Below, in pieces: positions 34,341-47,544 of a stretch of 64,000 nucleotides of DNA. The position numbers and the translations under genes are program-made. The notes beneath the pieces were generated by a model. That model worked only from the letters and a program-made list of their open reading frames with translations, was not told the origin of the DNA and searched no databases. Each line of letters begins with the position of its first letter. Position 1 is the stretch's first letter. This DNA comes from Pochonia chlamydosporia 170 (Eukaryota; Ascomycota; Sordariomycetes; Hypocreales; Clavicipitaceae): assembly GCF_001653235.2 (NCBI RefSeq), contig NC_035790.1, positions 6,944,001 through 7,008,000 of the forward strand, given 5' to 3'.

Positions 34341-34366
34341 TACCTTGGTACCTACTAGGTAGGTAA
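34341..34366. repeat. CCTACTAGG/TAGG repeat cluster
   Basis: A run related to the cluster at 29920, again with a TAGGTAGG core and flanking partial palindromes (TACCTTGGTACC). It lies in non-coding DNA upstream of RPC2. Confidence 0.45.
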
Positions 34367-35184
34367 ATTGGCTAATCGTCAAGTAGTACCCGAGCACTCA
34401 TCGACGTCCTGGCAAGATCGGTATGTAAGCCGGCCAAACACCTTCATATATGCCTGTAAATGCAGGCGAGGTTTGGCCTAGTTCGATCTTGATCACAAAA
34501 GGCCGCTCGCATCATGGATGCCTTATCAACTCAACCCAGCACGAGACGAATTTTCTTGTCCTGCCATCATGTCAACTCAAACTTTTTTTTGACCTCAAGC
34601 GCGCAACGCACAACCCCGCACTCTGAACAAGGCAGTTGGTTGTGACTGTTTTTCTTTTCACAGTACATGATGTATGTAAGTATGCGTTGGCTCACGTTGC
34701 CTCCATAAACCCAACACCGTTCAAACCCCATGCAAATATGTGGCGCTGCGCTGCAAGAAAAGATCATGTCATTGAACTCCGGTTTCCAGTTCGGAAGTCA
34801 CAACACCACACGGAGTGGCCATTCGATATGTAGAGCGCTCATGGACTCCGTCATTTGGAGTCTAATCCGAGTTTCCTGGTTAGTCAATGTGTTTCCATGA
34901 GGGCTGAACAAGGGACACGACCTGGTCAGTTAGCACCTCGCAATTCCACCACGTACTCAGATCCGATCTAGGAAATCACCCGTGTGAGACGGGCGTCAAA
35001 GCCCCAAATCATGTCCATTGCATCCTTCGCTTCCCTGTCAAGCCCTACAAAAAGTACACCCATACCACGGCGAAGTACCTTCAATGTGGGAGCATGTACT
35101 CGCGCCCACACAAGCGCCGAACCCAGTGGCGTGGCAGGGTGAGGATTGCAGGATGGGGATCCGCACCAGGAAACTCCCAAGTGG

Positions 35185-35200
35185 TACTCCGTACTCCGTA
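35185..35200. repeat. Tandem copy of the dispersed 9-mer TACTCCGTA
   Basis: Two overlapping copies of TACTCCGTA occur head to tail. Single copies on either strand occur at 24240, 26781, 34096, 37140, 54758, 57998 and 59817, nearly all in non-coding DNA. The function is unknown. Confidence 0.8.
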
Positions 35201-35660
35201 GAAGGCTCGAGGCTCGAACAAAGAACCATCCCCGTCCTGTCCTCTCCTGTCCTAGGCTTGTGAGTTGGTGGGACGGAAGACGGAACGTCGTGTGTGGTGT
35301 CGCCTCCCAAGTCCCAACCCCCACATGGCCTCCGGTCAAATTCAACGTCGACTGGACCACTCCACTCTGGCAAGCCATGCAAAATGTCGGTGAGCGATGC
35401 TGTGGACAGGCGGTCGGTGTTGGAAGGAAAGGAAGGGACACGTCGAGGGGCATAACCAGAGACTAATATACTGAAAATCCAGCCTTGGGCAGCCTTGGTT
35501 GGCATCTCAACAAGCAAATATTATTCAAGGAGGGTGCCACAGCCAAAGAAAGCAGGGTATAGCGCATGCAACACCACCGTAGTTGACAGACCTGACTTGC
35601 ATGATACCTCATTGTTAGGGTACGGGGTTAACCCTGCCCTAAGCCGATGATGTATCATGT

Positions 35661-35690
35661 ACGTGCGTGCGTGCGTGCGTACGTGCTTGC
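35661..35690. repeat. GTGC microsatellite
   Basis: A short tetranucleotide run of about five GTGC/CGTG units flanked by ACGTGC. It lies in the gene-poor region and has no associated coding frame. Confidence 0.7.
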
Positions 35691-38600
35691 AGGAACAGGA
35701 ACAGATGCGAGCCTTCCTTCTTTCGCATGGGTTTCTGCTGCTTGATGATGTGATGCCAGGAAACGGCACAGAAGGCATTGCAGCCGAATTGATTTGCCCT
35801 GTGGTCACATCTGGCGTGAATGTGGACGTGATGTGAGAGATTGATAGGCCATCAAGAACTCAGGTGGGCTTTTGCGGCGGCGAGCATTGCGGGGCAATGG
35901 GACTTTGAGATCCGGTCCGCTTTGGTGGAGCTCCGCTACGCAAGCTGCTTGTTGGCAAACACCAATTGGTTCTTCCTCATCGAGCTGATCAAACAAACCA
36001 TGACTGTTGCAGTACTCCATCCGTGCTCCGTCTATGCCCATCCAAAAGGATACCTTGAACAATCTGGGGAGGGGTGACGCTGCGCAAATAGTTTTTTCGT
36101 CTCGTTCTCAATAATTCCTATCTGGGCACAAGTGCTCAAAATAATGCCATTCTTCTCCCCAGCCATGGTTGAATATGCAAACCATATGCGTGGTTGCTTA
36201 TCAAGCTAGCGGAATGAACCCTCAGCCCCAAGATCTGCGGCGCGATACCTTTTTTTTTTGTCGCCTAGTACAGGGTACCAGTTGCAGATCCAAACGGAAA
36301 CATGAGCCAGCGACCAAGCAGCACCTCTTGGTGCATGGGATTTGCTGGACCGTCGGCAGTCTGGTTTTCAATGTGGCATCGCAGCCAAAACGCCACCTAT
36401 GGAGTATGTTGATAGAAAGCCTAGTGTTTGGTTGCTTTGACAGTTTTCAATCGAACAAAGCTGGTCAGCGTGAAAATACTCTTGAAGAATGCTTGTAATA
36501 GTTACTTGTTCCTTACCTAGCCAAAACCCGGCTCCAATATTCCGTCACCACACTCCCAACTTCGCAGGATGGCCGAGAGGACGTTGGTGCATATCCTTAT
36601 TCCTGTTCCCCCGGATGGACAATAGCGAAGAAGAAGGGTCTGAGTTCAGCAATCGGGACCCCTCCCATGACGCCATATCATGACCATGCCTGTGCTGAAA
36701 GGGTCTGCGTGTGGGGTCTAGTGAATACTTTGAAGCAACATTTGAACTTTTGGGAAAGGGCCGCGGCGCTACGAGAATTGTGACTTCAACCAGGAAAGTT
36801 GTGTTTCCTCCGTTGGCTGTGGACTAAACACTAAATCTTCGTTTCGGACCTACAGACTAAGCAGCTGCACAGTTCACTGCTGGTAATGACGCCTGCGATT
36901 GAAGGTATTGAGAGAACTGTTTAAACTGATGGACCTAATAATGAAGAACTTGAGTTGTTTCATTCCTTGATGGCGAAAGCTGGTTGTGGGACATGCAGGG
37001 ACCTGCCAAACTGATGTGCCGATGGAGGCTGGTACATTTGATTGCGGACTTTCACTTACAGTGTCCACCAGCTCCGGTTTTGTTGAACCACGCGTGATAG
37101 GGCCAGAATGTCCTTAGGGCTAAGTTTCAGGCGCTTGTGTACTCCGTATATCCGACAATAACCACAGGAGGCAAAGATGGATAGTTCTCTCGAAGATGCT
37201 TTAAGAATTCACAATCTCCCTGGGGTTGGCCAGTTTTATATGAGGAGAGCAAGCGGGAACCTCCCGAGAACTCCTTGAACTGGGTTTCCATTGCCTAGAG
37301 CTGGCATGGCTGAATTGTCAATGCATGTAGGTTGCAAACGATTGAATCTCGATGAAGAAAACCATCTTAGGCTGCGGAAAATTTAAACTGCAAATACTTG
37401 TCAAGTTGGTGAACGAGTTTGACACTGCGGCTCCTTGGTCGTCTGATTGGCTCCCCATACCCATACCACTTTTTGTGCTTCATAGCAATCTTACTATCAA
37501 GCCTCAGATGGGAAGTTGTGCAAAATGGTTGCGTGACGAGTAGAATTGCTGCACCTGATTGGCAGAGCCGTTAATTAATTGTTCGGTCAATTCGCTCACA
37601 GCTTGCTGGAAGAGCTGTGGGCAGAAGTCTCGATGGAGTGTTCCGTCGGCATATGGTCCCAAACCTTCTCAGTGTCGACTTTTGTTTGACCTTGGTATAG
37701 AATCAAATGCGTGACCAAAGACCCCAGATATGCGATGCGGGTACACCAAACAGAAAGGCACTCCAAAAACCGTGAAATATTATTAGTCGTCAATACGGTA
37801 TGCTCCAGCTGTCCCTCAGTCATTGCGAGCCACTGACGGTAATTTGCCGAATGGCCAATGCAGGGCGGCCACTTGAAGTACCCTTTAGCTCTGCCAAAGT
37901 ACTGCTTGTACCATCTCAACTGAGCACTTTGTTGCCAAAACGGACGGTGAAGGTGAAGAACCTTGTGCCTGGGGGCGCCGCCTCTTGCCAGCAAAGACTC
38001 AATTTGGATCCATCTAGCCAACCCATGCCCAACGCAAGTCCTGTCCCCTCTTGCCCCCACTCGCCTGCACCTGGTCCCAGGCTCTGTGACTCCTCGAGAC
38101 AGAAGGACGAAGTCTGAGACCCCTGGTAAGCTTTGTTGGCGCCTTGCCTTTACTGAGTGGCTTCCATGCCGGTATTATGCACTCAACTATGTCGTTTCTC
38201 GCTTGACAGGCTTTCTTTCTCGTCTGCTGTTCTTCTTTTTTTGTGTTTCTTTCTTTTCGTCAAATATTCTTGTGGAGGGTTTTAGCGGCGTTACTGAAGG
38301 ATTGTCAAATCTGACATTTCGGATTGGACACCTCAACTCCATTCTCCAACCAAACTTCTCTGCAAAATTTTGATTTCCCTCTCTCCCCTAACCGCCGTAC
38401 GCGAAACAAGAGCAGCGTAGACCAAGATCGAAATAGAAGCGGTAAGTATAGTTATATGGACAATTGCCTGCTATGAATAATTCCCGCCAGTTTTTGCGTG
38501 GTCGACACTCCTGCGAAGGAGTAAGCGCAGGCAAGGGACATCTAGAGGCGCCTATCTCGGTACTGTTGCGACCGGCGGACCATTTCATGCTCTCTGGTGA

Positions 38601-39108
38601 TACGATTTGGTCGTCTTCCCATCACATCGCATGGGGATGATTCTCTGTCCTGTAACCAGATGATCCTCGGCGCTGTGGTTCTGCTTCGTCATGGCCTCTT
38701 CTGCTCGAGGTAGTGTGGTTCCATCAACCTGTCTTGGTGTGGATTAGTCCAGTCCCAGCCAGCGACGGTGTGATGAAGACCAACCACCGCCAGCAAGGCA
38801 GCACCCGAGCCGGGGCCTTTCACAGGCCTGCGTCCGCCCCTGTCATCCGTTGTCTGAACTTTGCCATGGAGGTCTGGCCCAGACCCTTCTTTGGTTGTCC
38901 ACCAGCAAAGACTGCCTCTGGACACAACTCCCTGCCCATGCAGACCATCCTGACACCCCGCCTCCCAACGTCCTTGTTGTCGGATTTGCTTCTCGCATCT
39001 TGAGACTTGGGCTGACCATTCTTTCTCTCCTTTCATGTCTACAGTTGTATAGAAACCGATTCCTCCCTGCCAATTCGGCGTGTACGATTCCCGCGTTTTC
39101 CGCCCGCC

Positions 39109-42100
39109 ATGGATGACGTGCGCTTTCGTTCGCAGCAGTCGCCGCGAAACGAAACGCCCATGGCCAGCTTCGTCTCTCCTCCTCGCAACAACGGTCGAAT
39201 CTCCCAGCAGACCTCCCACGATCAACGGGGCAACATGCCACGCAGATTCACAACTGATTCTGGCCGGGTGCCGACCCTTTCATCAATGACAGCGGCGTTG
39301 ACCTCGCCCCCTCGAGGGCTTGGGTTGGAACCCACCCCCGATTACAATAATGTTAGTATTTTGAACAGCATGTTGCTTCGGTTCATTCATGTCATGCTTC
39401 GTTCTTTCGGAGATCTGTATGCCCATATTCGAGATCACTTGCTAATTGTATCAAATGTAGGCATTGCATAAAGTGCAACTGGTATGTAAATGTCGAACGA
39501 TCCTATCTCACCGCCTGAGAAGCGGCCGTGAAGCTTGTTCTGTTAATGCTCGCAGACTCGAGCTGCGATGCTTCCCTGGCGTGAAATATATTGTCGCTGA
39601 CCATATGCCATAGATAGAGCAGAAGAAGCTTGAATATGAGAGAATCCGTGAACAGAGAAGGCGCTTCGAACTGGAGATGCAGCGCCTTGATCAGCAGCAG
39701 CGGAGGGAGGCGCAAGAGTTAGCGCAAATGGAGGAAGAAATTCGCATTGCTGGACACCAGTCCGAGCCGACAACACCCCCAGAATACCGTGATAACTCTG
39801 GCTTTCCATCTATATTCTCTCGGCCAAATCGTTATTCGACCTCGAGTCTCGCTTCACCTCCAGGATTTAACCGTCCAGCCAGATCTGGATCTCAGTTGAC
39901 ATCTCCGCCGTCTGGCTTGATGCAATCACGGTACGGGTTTGACGAGAGAGCAATGCCCTCTCGTTCAGACCCAAATACCCGGCGCAACAGCGATGATGAA
40001 GACAAAGAGGAGGCAGTTCGACAAGACCCGACCAGCCATAGAGCAACCAATGCGTAAGTACTGCCGACTCCTGTGTCTCCACCATGAGCCTCTCATTAGC
40101 TGGTCTCTACCAGACTCCGTTGTAGGCTTGTTTTGTTTAAGACTTGCCATTGCTTGCATGCCAATGCTTTCCGCCTCCAGTGAGGTAGTCATGGCCACGT
40201 TGAGCAGAGCCGACACCAAATGCCTTTGCTAGGAGTTGAGGACATGACCGAGCCAGCAGGATCGCACTCTAGCCTGTCATGTTCTGTTAGTAGTGAGCTT
40301 GCTGCCAGAGACTTGCAGGGTCAGATCTTGATTAGCAACGTATCACTCACATGGAGACATGTGGCTCTTGGTCACTCCTTTAGAGCTGCATCATGGGCCA
40401 TCATTTTCTGAGTGGGGGTACTCGTTTGATCTCACTTCACACGCTCAACCTGTGAATACCTCTTCGTCCTTGTGTACTTTCTAATGCAATTGCTCTGAAA
40501 TAGGCTTAACCGGTACTCGATGCCCGTCACCAAGTCACGTAACGGGTTGTATGACATGAATCTTGACCAAACCAACACGACCCGTTTCCTCTTCGGAGAC
40601 GACGAGCCCAACTCGCTCCCTCGTGGCCGCACACCAGACGATAACTTTCCCACTTTGGTACGGCGAGAGGATCAAATGGTAAGTGCCAATTGGAGTGTAC
40701 GTATGCAGTGTTTTTCTGAGCGGTTTGCGATTGATGTTTCAGCGACTTGCGCAAGCGGCGAGGGTTCCAGAGGGTCACAGGAGCTTTCGCCTGGCATCTT
40801 CCTTGGTGGCGACGACTTTGTTGTTGGAGCCATGAGGAAGAAGTTTAGCAAGAGGCACCGCAGGCCAGCCACTTGACACTTGACGACATCCCTTGACAGC
40901 TGGCAATTGGCAGATGACAACCGTCAGCAGCTGCGGATAGCAAAATGCATCCAGATTTCATCTTGGCTTTTTGCTCGCTCCTTCGGTTAAACAGCTCTCT
41001 GCTGCTCTGCTTCAGACAGACAAAGGCTCTCTCACCAGGTTTTCGTGTCTGCCGCGTGCTCTTGTTTAACACCTCGCCGCTGTGCCACCAGCAGCTCTTT
41101 TATCTACTCTCGTCACCTCTGCTCTCCCGGGGCGTGGATTTTGCAGCTTTTTGTTGCAGGCTTCCTCCGTCTTCAGCATCGTAGCAAGGCCCCTGTCATT
41201 ATCCTGTGCCATTTGTTTTCATCGTTTATTTTATTACTGCATTTGTTTTCTGACATTCTGCGTTCTATTTCAGCTTTCTGCGTCTTCGGCTGCACTCGAT
41301 CTTGCTTTGTCCCCGTCACCTGGTCCTGAAAAGTCCAACAGCTGGAACCGTGTTAACCGTCATCGACACCAACAGAGCATGTCGGCGATCAACGGATCGT
41401 CATCCAGTAAATCCAACGAAGTTACTACTATTGGTAGCCGACCACAGTCTTTGCGCCATTCACTTGATCTCAAGTACATCTCGGAGAGCTCAGCCGAGCC
41501 ATCATCTGTCGCCATGTCTCCGCAGAACAGCCACATGGCATCGCCTCCACGGCTCCAGAGTTCTTTCTCGGCCAACGACGTCCCTACTGTTAAGAGCCCT
41601 TCAGGGTCGTCTATCATGTCAGGCAACGCCAACAATCACGCCCAACAGCATTTCCACAATCATAACGCTAGCATGGGGCGAATTCCTGCTGGGGTAATGC
41701 CGCCTCGCCATACTCGTGAGTTGTCGAGTGACAATAGCATGAATGCCGGCCGAGAACAGCCTAATGGCTTCCAATCGATTCAGTCCGCTCTTCAAGCGAG
41801 TGCCGCTCCATTTGGTCCTAGCCTTACCAGTGCACCTCAAATCAGCTCGGCCATGTCTGTTTCTGGGCCCTCCACCACGGCCCCGACAAATTCGTTCAAT
41901 AACTTTTACTCTCCCGGCGGATTTGGACCCAACGCATCAAACCCCAATGGTAATTTCGGCATGCCATTGATCACATCGGGCATGCAGCAAATGAACATGA
42001 ACGGCGCCAATGGGGGTAGCATGTATTCCCCCCAGAACTTCACTGGGTACGGGTCAATGCCCTACAACCAAGGCGCTGGTCAACCCCGAGACAGCCAAGC

Positions 42101-43567
42101 CCGTGTCATCCAGCATCGGCGTCAACTCGACAATGAAGGTAAGCAGTTCACACTCGTCAAAGTCTTCACCACTCCCTGGCTAACCATTTCTCCACAGCTA
42201 TGTCTCGCTACCAGAATATGCCTCTTGAATCCTTCCGAGGACAGATCTATGAATTGTGTAAGGACCAGCATGGCTGTCGCTATCTTCAAAAGAAGTTGGA
42301 GGAACGCAATGCCGACCAGGTTCATATGATTTGGCACGAAACTAACCAGCATGTCATCGAGCTCATGACGGACCCCTTTGGTAATTATTTGTGCCAAAAG
42401 CTCCTTGAGTTTTGCAATGACGATGAGCGTACCGTTTTGATTCAGAATGCATCCCAAGATATGGTGCGCATTGCCCTCAACCAGCATGGAACACGAGCAT
42501 TGCAGAAGATGATTGAATACGTTAGCACCCCGCAGCAGGTGCATCTTATTATTGAAGCTCTCCGATTCCGTGTGGTTGAGCTGATTCAGGACCTCAATGG
42601 CAACCATGTCATCCAAAAGTGCCTCAACAAGCTCACTTCGCTTGATGCCCAGTTCATCTTTGATGCTGTTGGCAACAACTGTGTCGAGGTGGGCACTCAC
42701 AGGCACGGATGTTGTGTCCTGCAGCGCTGCATTGACCATGCCTCCGGCGATCAGAAGCCTTGGCTGGTAGGACGCATCACCGAACATGCACGCGTTCTTG
42801 TTCAGGATCCTTTTGGTAATTATGTTGTCCAGTATATCATTGACCTGAATGAGCCAAGCTTCACTGAGCCCATGGTTGCCATGTTCCAAGGGTGCATCAG
42901 CCAACTATCTCGACACAAGTTCAGCTCTAATGTCATTGAGAAGTGTTTGCGATGCTCTCAAGCACCGTCCAAGGACATGATTGTGGAAGAACTTCTTGGC
43001 CCTCAGGAGATGGAACGTCTTCTTCGCGATTCCTTCGCCAACTACGTTATCCAAACAGCTCTTGAATTTGCCACGCCGCATCAAAAGTATCGTCTGGTTG
43101 AATCGATTCGCCCCATCTTACCACAAATTCGCACTACTCCTTACGGCCGCCGCATTCAGGCCAAGGTGTCAGCCTACGACAATCGTGGAAGTGCGAGCTC
43201 CAGCGGCCAAGTAACACCTGCAGACAACACTCAGGGTCAGATTCCTCTCCGTCAAGGGCATAGCCGGGGCATATCTGGAAGCTCCTCAATGTTACCTACA
43301 AATGGTATCACGAATGGGGGAATGACTGGTCTTGGGACAAACCAAGGCGTACGCCAGAATGTGCCAGCATATGGCAACAACTCTGTCCTGACTGTTTCTG
43401 CTTCAACGGTTCCCGCTCCGACGGGATCCGGTCCTGGACAGCAGGCTCAAAGCCAACAGCAACAGCAGCCACAGCCGCAGTTCAACCAAAGAGCGCCGGT
43501 TAGTTTCACTGGGTCACATTCTGCAACTGCATCTGCGGATGCCAGCGGTGAGCCTCGCTGGTTGTAA
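39109..43567 (+). CDS. PUF4: PUF-family RNA-binding protein, Puf4-like
   Basis: Six exons, 39109-39351, 39461-39481 (a 21-nt microexon), 39614-40053, 40504-40678, 41274-42138 and 42198-43567, give 1037 residues. The start has an ideal context, CCGCCATGG. The acceptor of exon 3 is uncertain by six nt (39614 or 39620), both in frame. A coiled-coil-like Glu/Arg/Gln stretch follows the microexon. Eight Pumilio repeats fill about residues 595-920, with RNA-binding triplets in CKDQHGCRYLQ, PFGNYLCQ, NQHGTRALQ, LNGNHVIQ, HRHGCCVLQ, PFGNYVVQ, KFSSNVIE and SFANYVIQ. The match within repeats 1-6 is closest to yeast Puf4. PUF proteins bind 3' untranslated regions and promote decay or repression of mRNAs, Puf4 mainly those for ribosome biogenesis. 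The C-terminal tail is Gln/Pro/Ser-rich. The fourth intron is unusually long, 595 nt. Confidence 0.93.
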
Positions 43568-45002
43568 AACCTCTTCATTTCTTTCATATTGCATTGCCAC
43601 CTACACACGATCCACTTGTACCAACATACGCCATATTCAAAAGTTCTTTTTGATGCGTGTCCCTAGGTGGCGTTCAGCTTCTCATGCAGCACGCTTACGA
43701 TACTGCCATGATTTAACGACTCTTTACATTATGCGTCGTGTTTGATCGTCATAAATACAACACGAGAACGCCATTGCCTTGTTACCGGCTCAGCCCCTTG
43801 AGTCCCGATCAGCACAGCACCTGTGTGACCGTGCTTTTGTGTGTACATTACGAAGGAAAGGAGTTATATAAAAGAAACAGGAGAAAGAAAGGGAAAACAA
43901 CGAGAGGAAAAGTTCGCTGGCCAGGATTGCCTGCATTGGCATCAACAGATGGCTACATCCTGTATCTGTACACTGATCGCCACGACCAAAGAGCTCCATC
44001 ACCATAGATGACCCATTATTGCCAGCCGTTGCTATTTGGACGTTATTTTACACATTTCCCCCTTGTCATTTTTGTTATTTATCTTACCAAGCTGTTGCTT
44101 CCTTTCTCTGTTGTGAATTTCTACTTTTTTTTTCAGCTGGTTTTGGTGATTTGTCTTCGATTCGGGGATTGGTGGGCTACCAGCGGTGTTGACACGCGGA
44201 TCGAGGGAAGGGCAAACAGGTATATTACCGGGTTTGGGCATGACTGTTACGACTACGTCATGATTGTATAGCCACCTTATTTTCCTCCCCGGTTTCTTGA
44301 ATCAACGAATCGCGGATGGAGGTGATAAAAAGTGATATGGACCTGGACTGAAAGTTGGATGGCCGAGGAGGTTTTGCTTCGTTTTGTTATGCATGACCTT
44401 TTTGTATGATCTCGGGAGACTATTTGAGAAAATCAAAATAAACGACATTTGCTCTTGCTACTTGGCTATTCTCCAATGTGCTCTGTCCCGTAATTTCATT
44501 TCGCTCTGTTCCAGCTAGAGAAAAAAATCCTATGTTGAAACGTTTTCGCCCTCACTTTTCTTGCAGTTGACAAAGTACTTTCAGCAGTGGAGACCGTAGA
44601 CCACCCAAATTCCCTTCACATATTTGTATAGCAACATGAAGCGAGTGACACGGGGGCACTTATCATTACGGCTCCTACCAGACAGTCTCATCTACAGCGA
44701 CCTATCATGACAACCGTTTCACCATGTAAACCCATTTGGAGGATCACAACCCAGTTCTCACCACTACCCCACGCAACATCATCACAAGAGACAAGACCTA
44801 AGCATGTAATTACCGGAATCATTTCCATTCCAACTATGATTTTGTGTAAGATGAAAGCTACCAAGTCATAATAGCCCTTTTTGTCAACCTTGAACCCCCC
44901 TGACCGATGATTCCAAGCATAAACAAACACGCAATGCCGAAAACCACCCCCACCATCCCCAACGCTCCCGTCGTCCTCGTCCCAGCAACACAGACGAGAC
45001 GC
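43568..45002. other. Convergent region between PUF4-like and RPL15 genes
   Basis: This 1.4-kb stretch separates two stop codons, so it holds two 3' untranslated regions; the PUF gene probably has a long one. A candidate AATAAA lies at 44437-44442. Short frames here lack domains. No RNA gene was recognised. Confidence 0.5.
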
Positions 45003-46090
<1,088 letters not shown>

Positions 46091-46637
46091 CTTGGCTGTT
46101 CCGGTATCAACGTTAGCTCAAAACAAATATGTGTTAATTCTTTCTTCCTTCGCAATAATGTTCGGCATGCATTGTCGAAGGAGTACTCGAGGTCAATGGG
46201 CTGACGAACCGGTTTGTGAGGCAAGATTCCTGTGGTGGGTTAGTAGTGGTGGGAGCAAAGAGTCGAAATTTCGTTCGAGGATTCTCGCACAATATTCCAG
46301 GGCTAGGCGGAGGTTGAAAATTGCGAAGCAGTTTGTGTGGGCTAAGCGATGAGCTAGTCCGCCTTGGCCCTAGTCATGCAAGACTTGCCCCTCAGTGCCC
46401 TTAGTTTTTGAATGCAGTGAATGGATGGTCGAGGCGCTGAGTCAGCATCAATTGGGTGGGTCCTGCTTGAGCTCACACGACCAGGGCTGGTGGAGCGCAA
46501 TGGACAAAGGTGAATGTCAGGCCCTCTGCACGTACATCATGATTTGGTGTACTCCATATCTCAGGGTAGTAACATCGCCATTAAGAACTTTCCTCCAAAT
46601 TTGACAATACATGTATCTTGATACATGGATTTAGATA
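46091..46637. other. RPL15 promoter and 3' region of the 263-residue gene
   Basis: Both flanking genes are on the minus strand, so this stretch holds the eL15 promoter and leader and the 3' end of the upstream gene. No coding frame is convincing. No specific promoter element was assigned. Confidence 0.5.
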
Positions 46638-47544
46638 TCATGGAAGCAATTCGGCAGCATCAGACATGGTTTGTAAAATGCTATTGGCAACATCCCCCCA
46701 TGTTTCTTCTCCCTTGGCAGGCCCCGAATCCTCCAGCAGTTCTAATGCAATCTGGTCAACATCATCCATAACTGCATTTGCTCCATCTCTGGCACCGTTC
46801 GGTATGAGGTTTTTCTCAACGAGTTTGATTGAATGCCGCATGAGACTTGCATTTAGCGAATGCAAATCTGCGCCATCTTGCTCCCATCGAGACCAAGTAG
46901 GTGTCTCGATGTCACTCCCGTGCTGGCTCAGTCTTTCATAGTCGCTTGTTAGCATACGAAGCTCATCCAAGAGGGCTCTTGCTTTGTCATAACAGGCATT
47001 CGTCATTGCAGGCGTCTGTCCCAAGCGGGGGTTGCCAGCGGCAGGCAAAACAAATGCTTCATTGTCTCCTAAGCTTTTGGCCACCAAATCTCTGATGTTT
47101 GGCATCTGGTTAGAAGACCTATCGGCCATTAGCACAAGTTCTCTTGGTTTGGTAAAAGATAGCTTACATTCCATGGCAAAGCTCATGTTTGATGAATGCC
47201 TTCACATTTTCCGCCAGTGCTTCCACATCGCGTCTTACATCTTGTGCATTTTGCCCTCCCTTTTTAGCTACTTTGATCGAGCTTTTACCACCGTAAATAG
47301 AGTATCAGTGAAGAAAATCCGGAGGATTCACGAATTGTCAGAAATACCTCGACATAAGAGAAATTGATGTATCATCGTCCTGTGCTTGCTTGGACCGTGA
47401 ATGCGCGCTCGTTGAACGCTGTAGCAGCGGGGTGGCGGCTTCGTGTTCGCAATCGTCGTCTGCTAAAACAACTTCTTCAATATCATCTTGGAGGATGTCA
47501 GCTTTAATTCCACCTTCAGTGCCATCGTAACTAGGACAGACCAT
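46638..47544 (-). CDS. Protein of unknown function, 263 residues
   Basis: Three exons, 47544-47348, 47281-47168 and 47118-46638, join in phase and give 263 residues; both introns are short (66 and 49 nt) with acceptable consensus. I do not recognise a family. The first 65 residues are acidic and Ser-rich. Residues about 66-105 look amphipathic and helical (KKGGQNAQDVRRDVEALAEN). The rest is mostly predicted helix with a Leu/Asp-rich pattern and a conserved-looking segment around NACYDKARALLDELRMLTSDY. No signal peptide or membrane segment is seen, so a cytosolic or nuclear protein is likely. Support comes from phase-consistent splicing over three exons and ordinary composition, not from homology. 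Confidence 0.65.

Larger units (their letters stand above)
33642..39108. other. 5.5-kb stretch without a convincing gene
   Basis: The region lies between the start codons of RPC2 and the Puf4-like gene. Frames up to about 160 codons occur on both strands, often overlapping one another (for example 34968-35453 against 35146-35466), without domains or conserved-looking composition. It contains the dispersed 9-mer TACTCCGTA at 34096, 35185 (tandem) and 37140, a GTGC microsatellite at 35661-35690, a TAGG cluster at 34341-34366, and several A or T homopolymers. The part next to 39109 is C/T-rich and probably the Puf4-like promoter and leader. A non-coding RNA cannot be excluded. Confidence 0.5.

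Noticed and set aside
34968..35517. Overlapping minus-strand frames of about 160 codons and a plus-strand frame in the same DNA
   Set aside because: Three frames open over the same GC-rich stretch suggests absence of stops by composition; none has motifs.
37596..38060. 154-codon minus-strand frame
   Set aside because: No recognisable family, mixed composition, and it sits in a gene-poor interval with other random frames.
42122..42904. 260-codon frame antisense to the Pumilio repeats
   Set aside because: Shadow of the highly conserved coding strand; the sense product is clearly a PUF protein.
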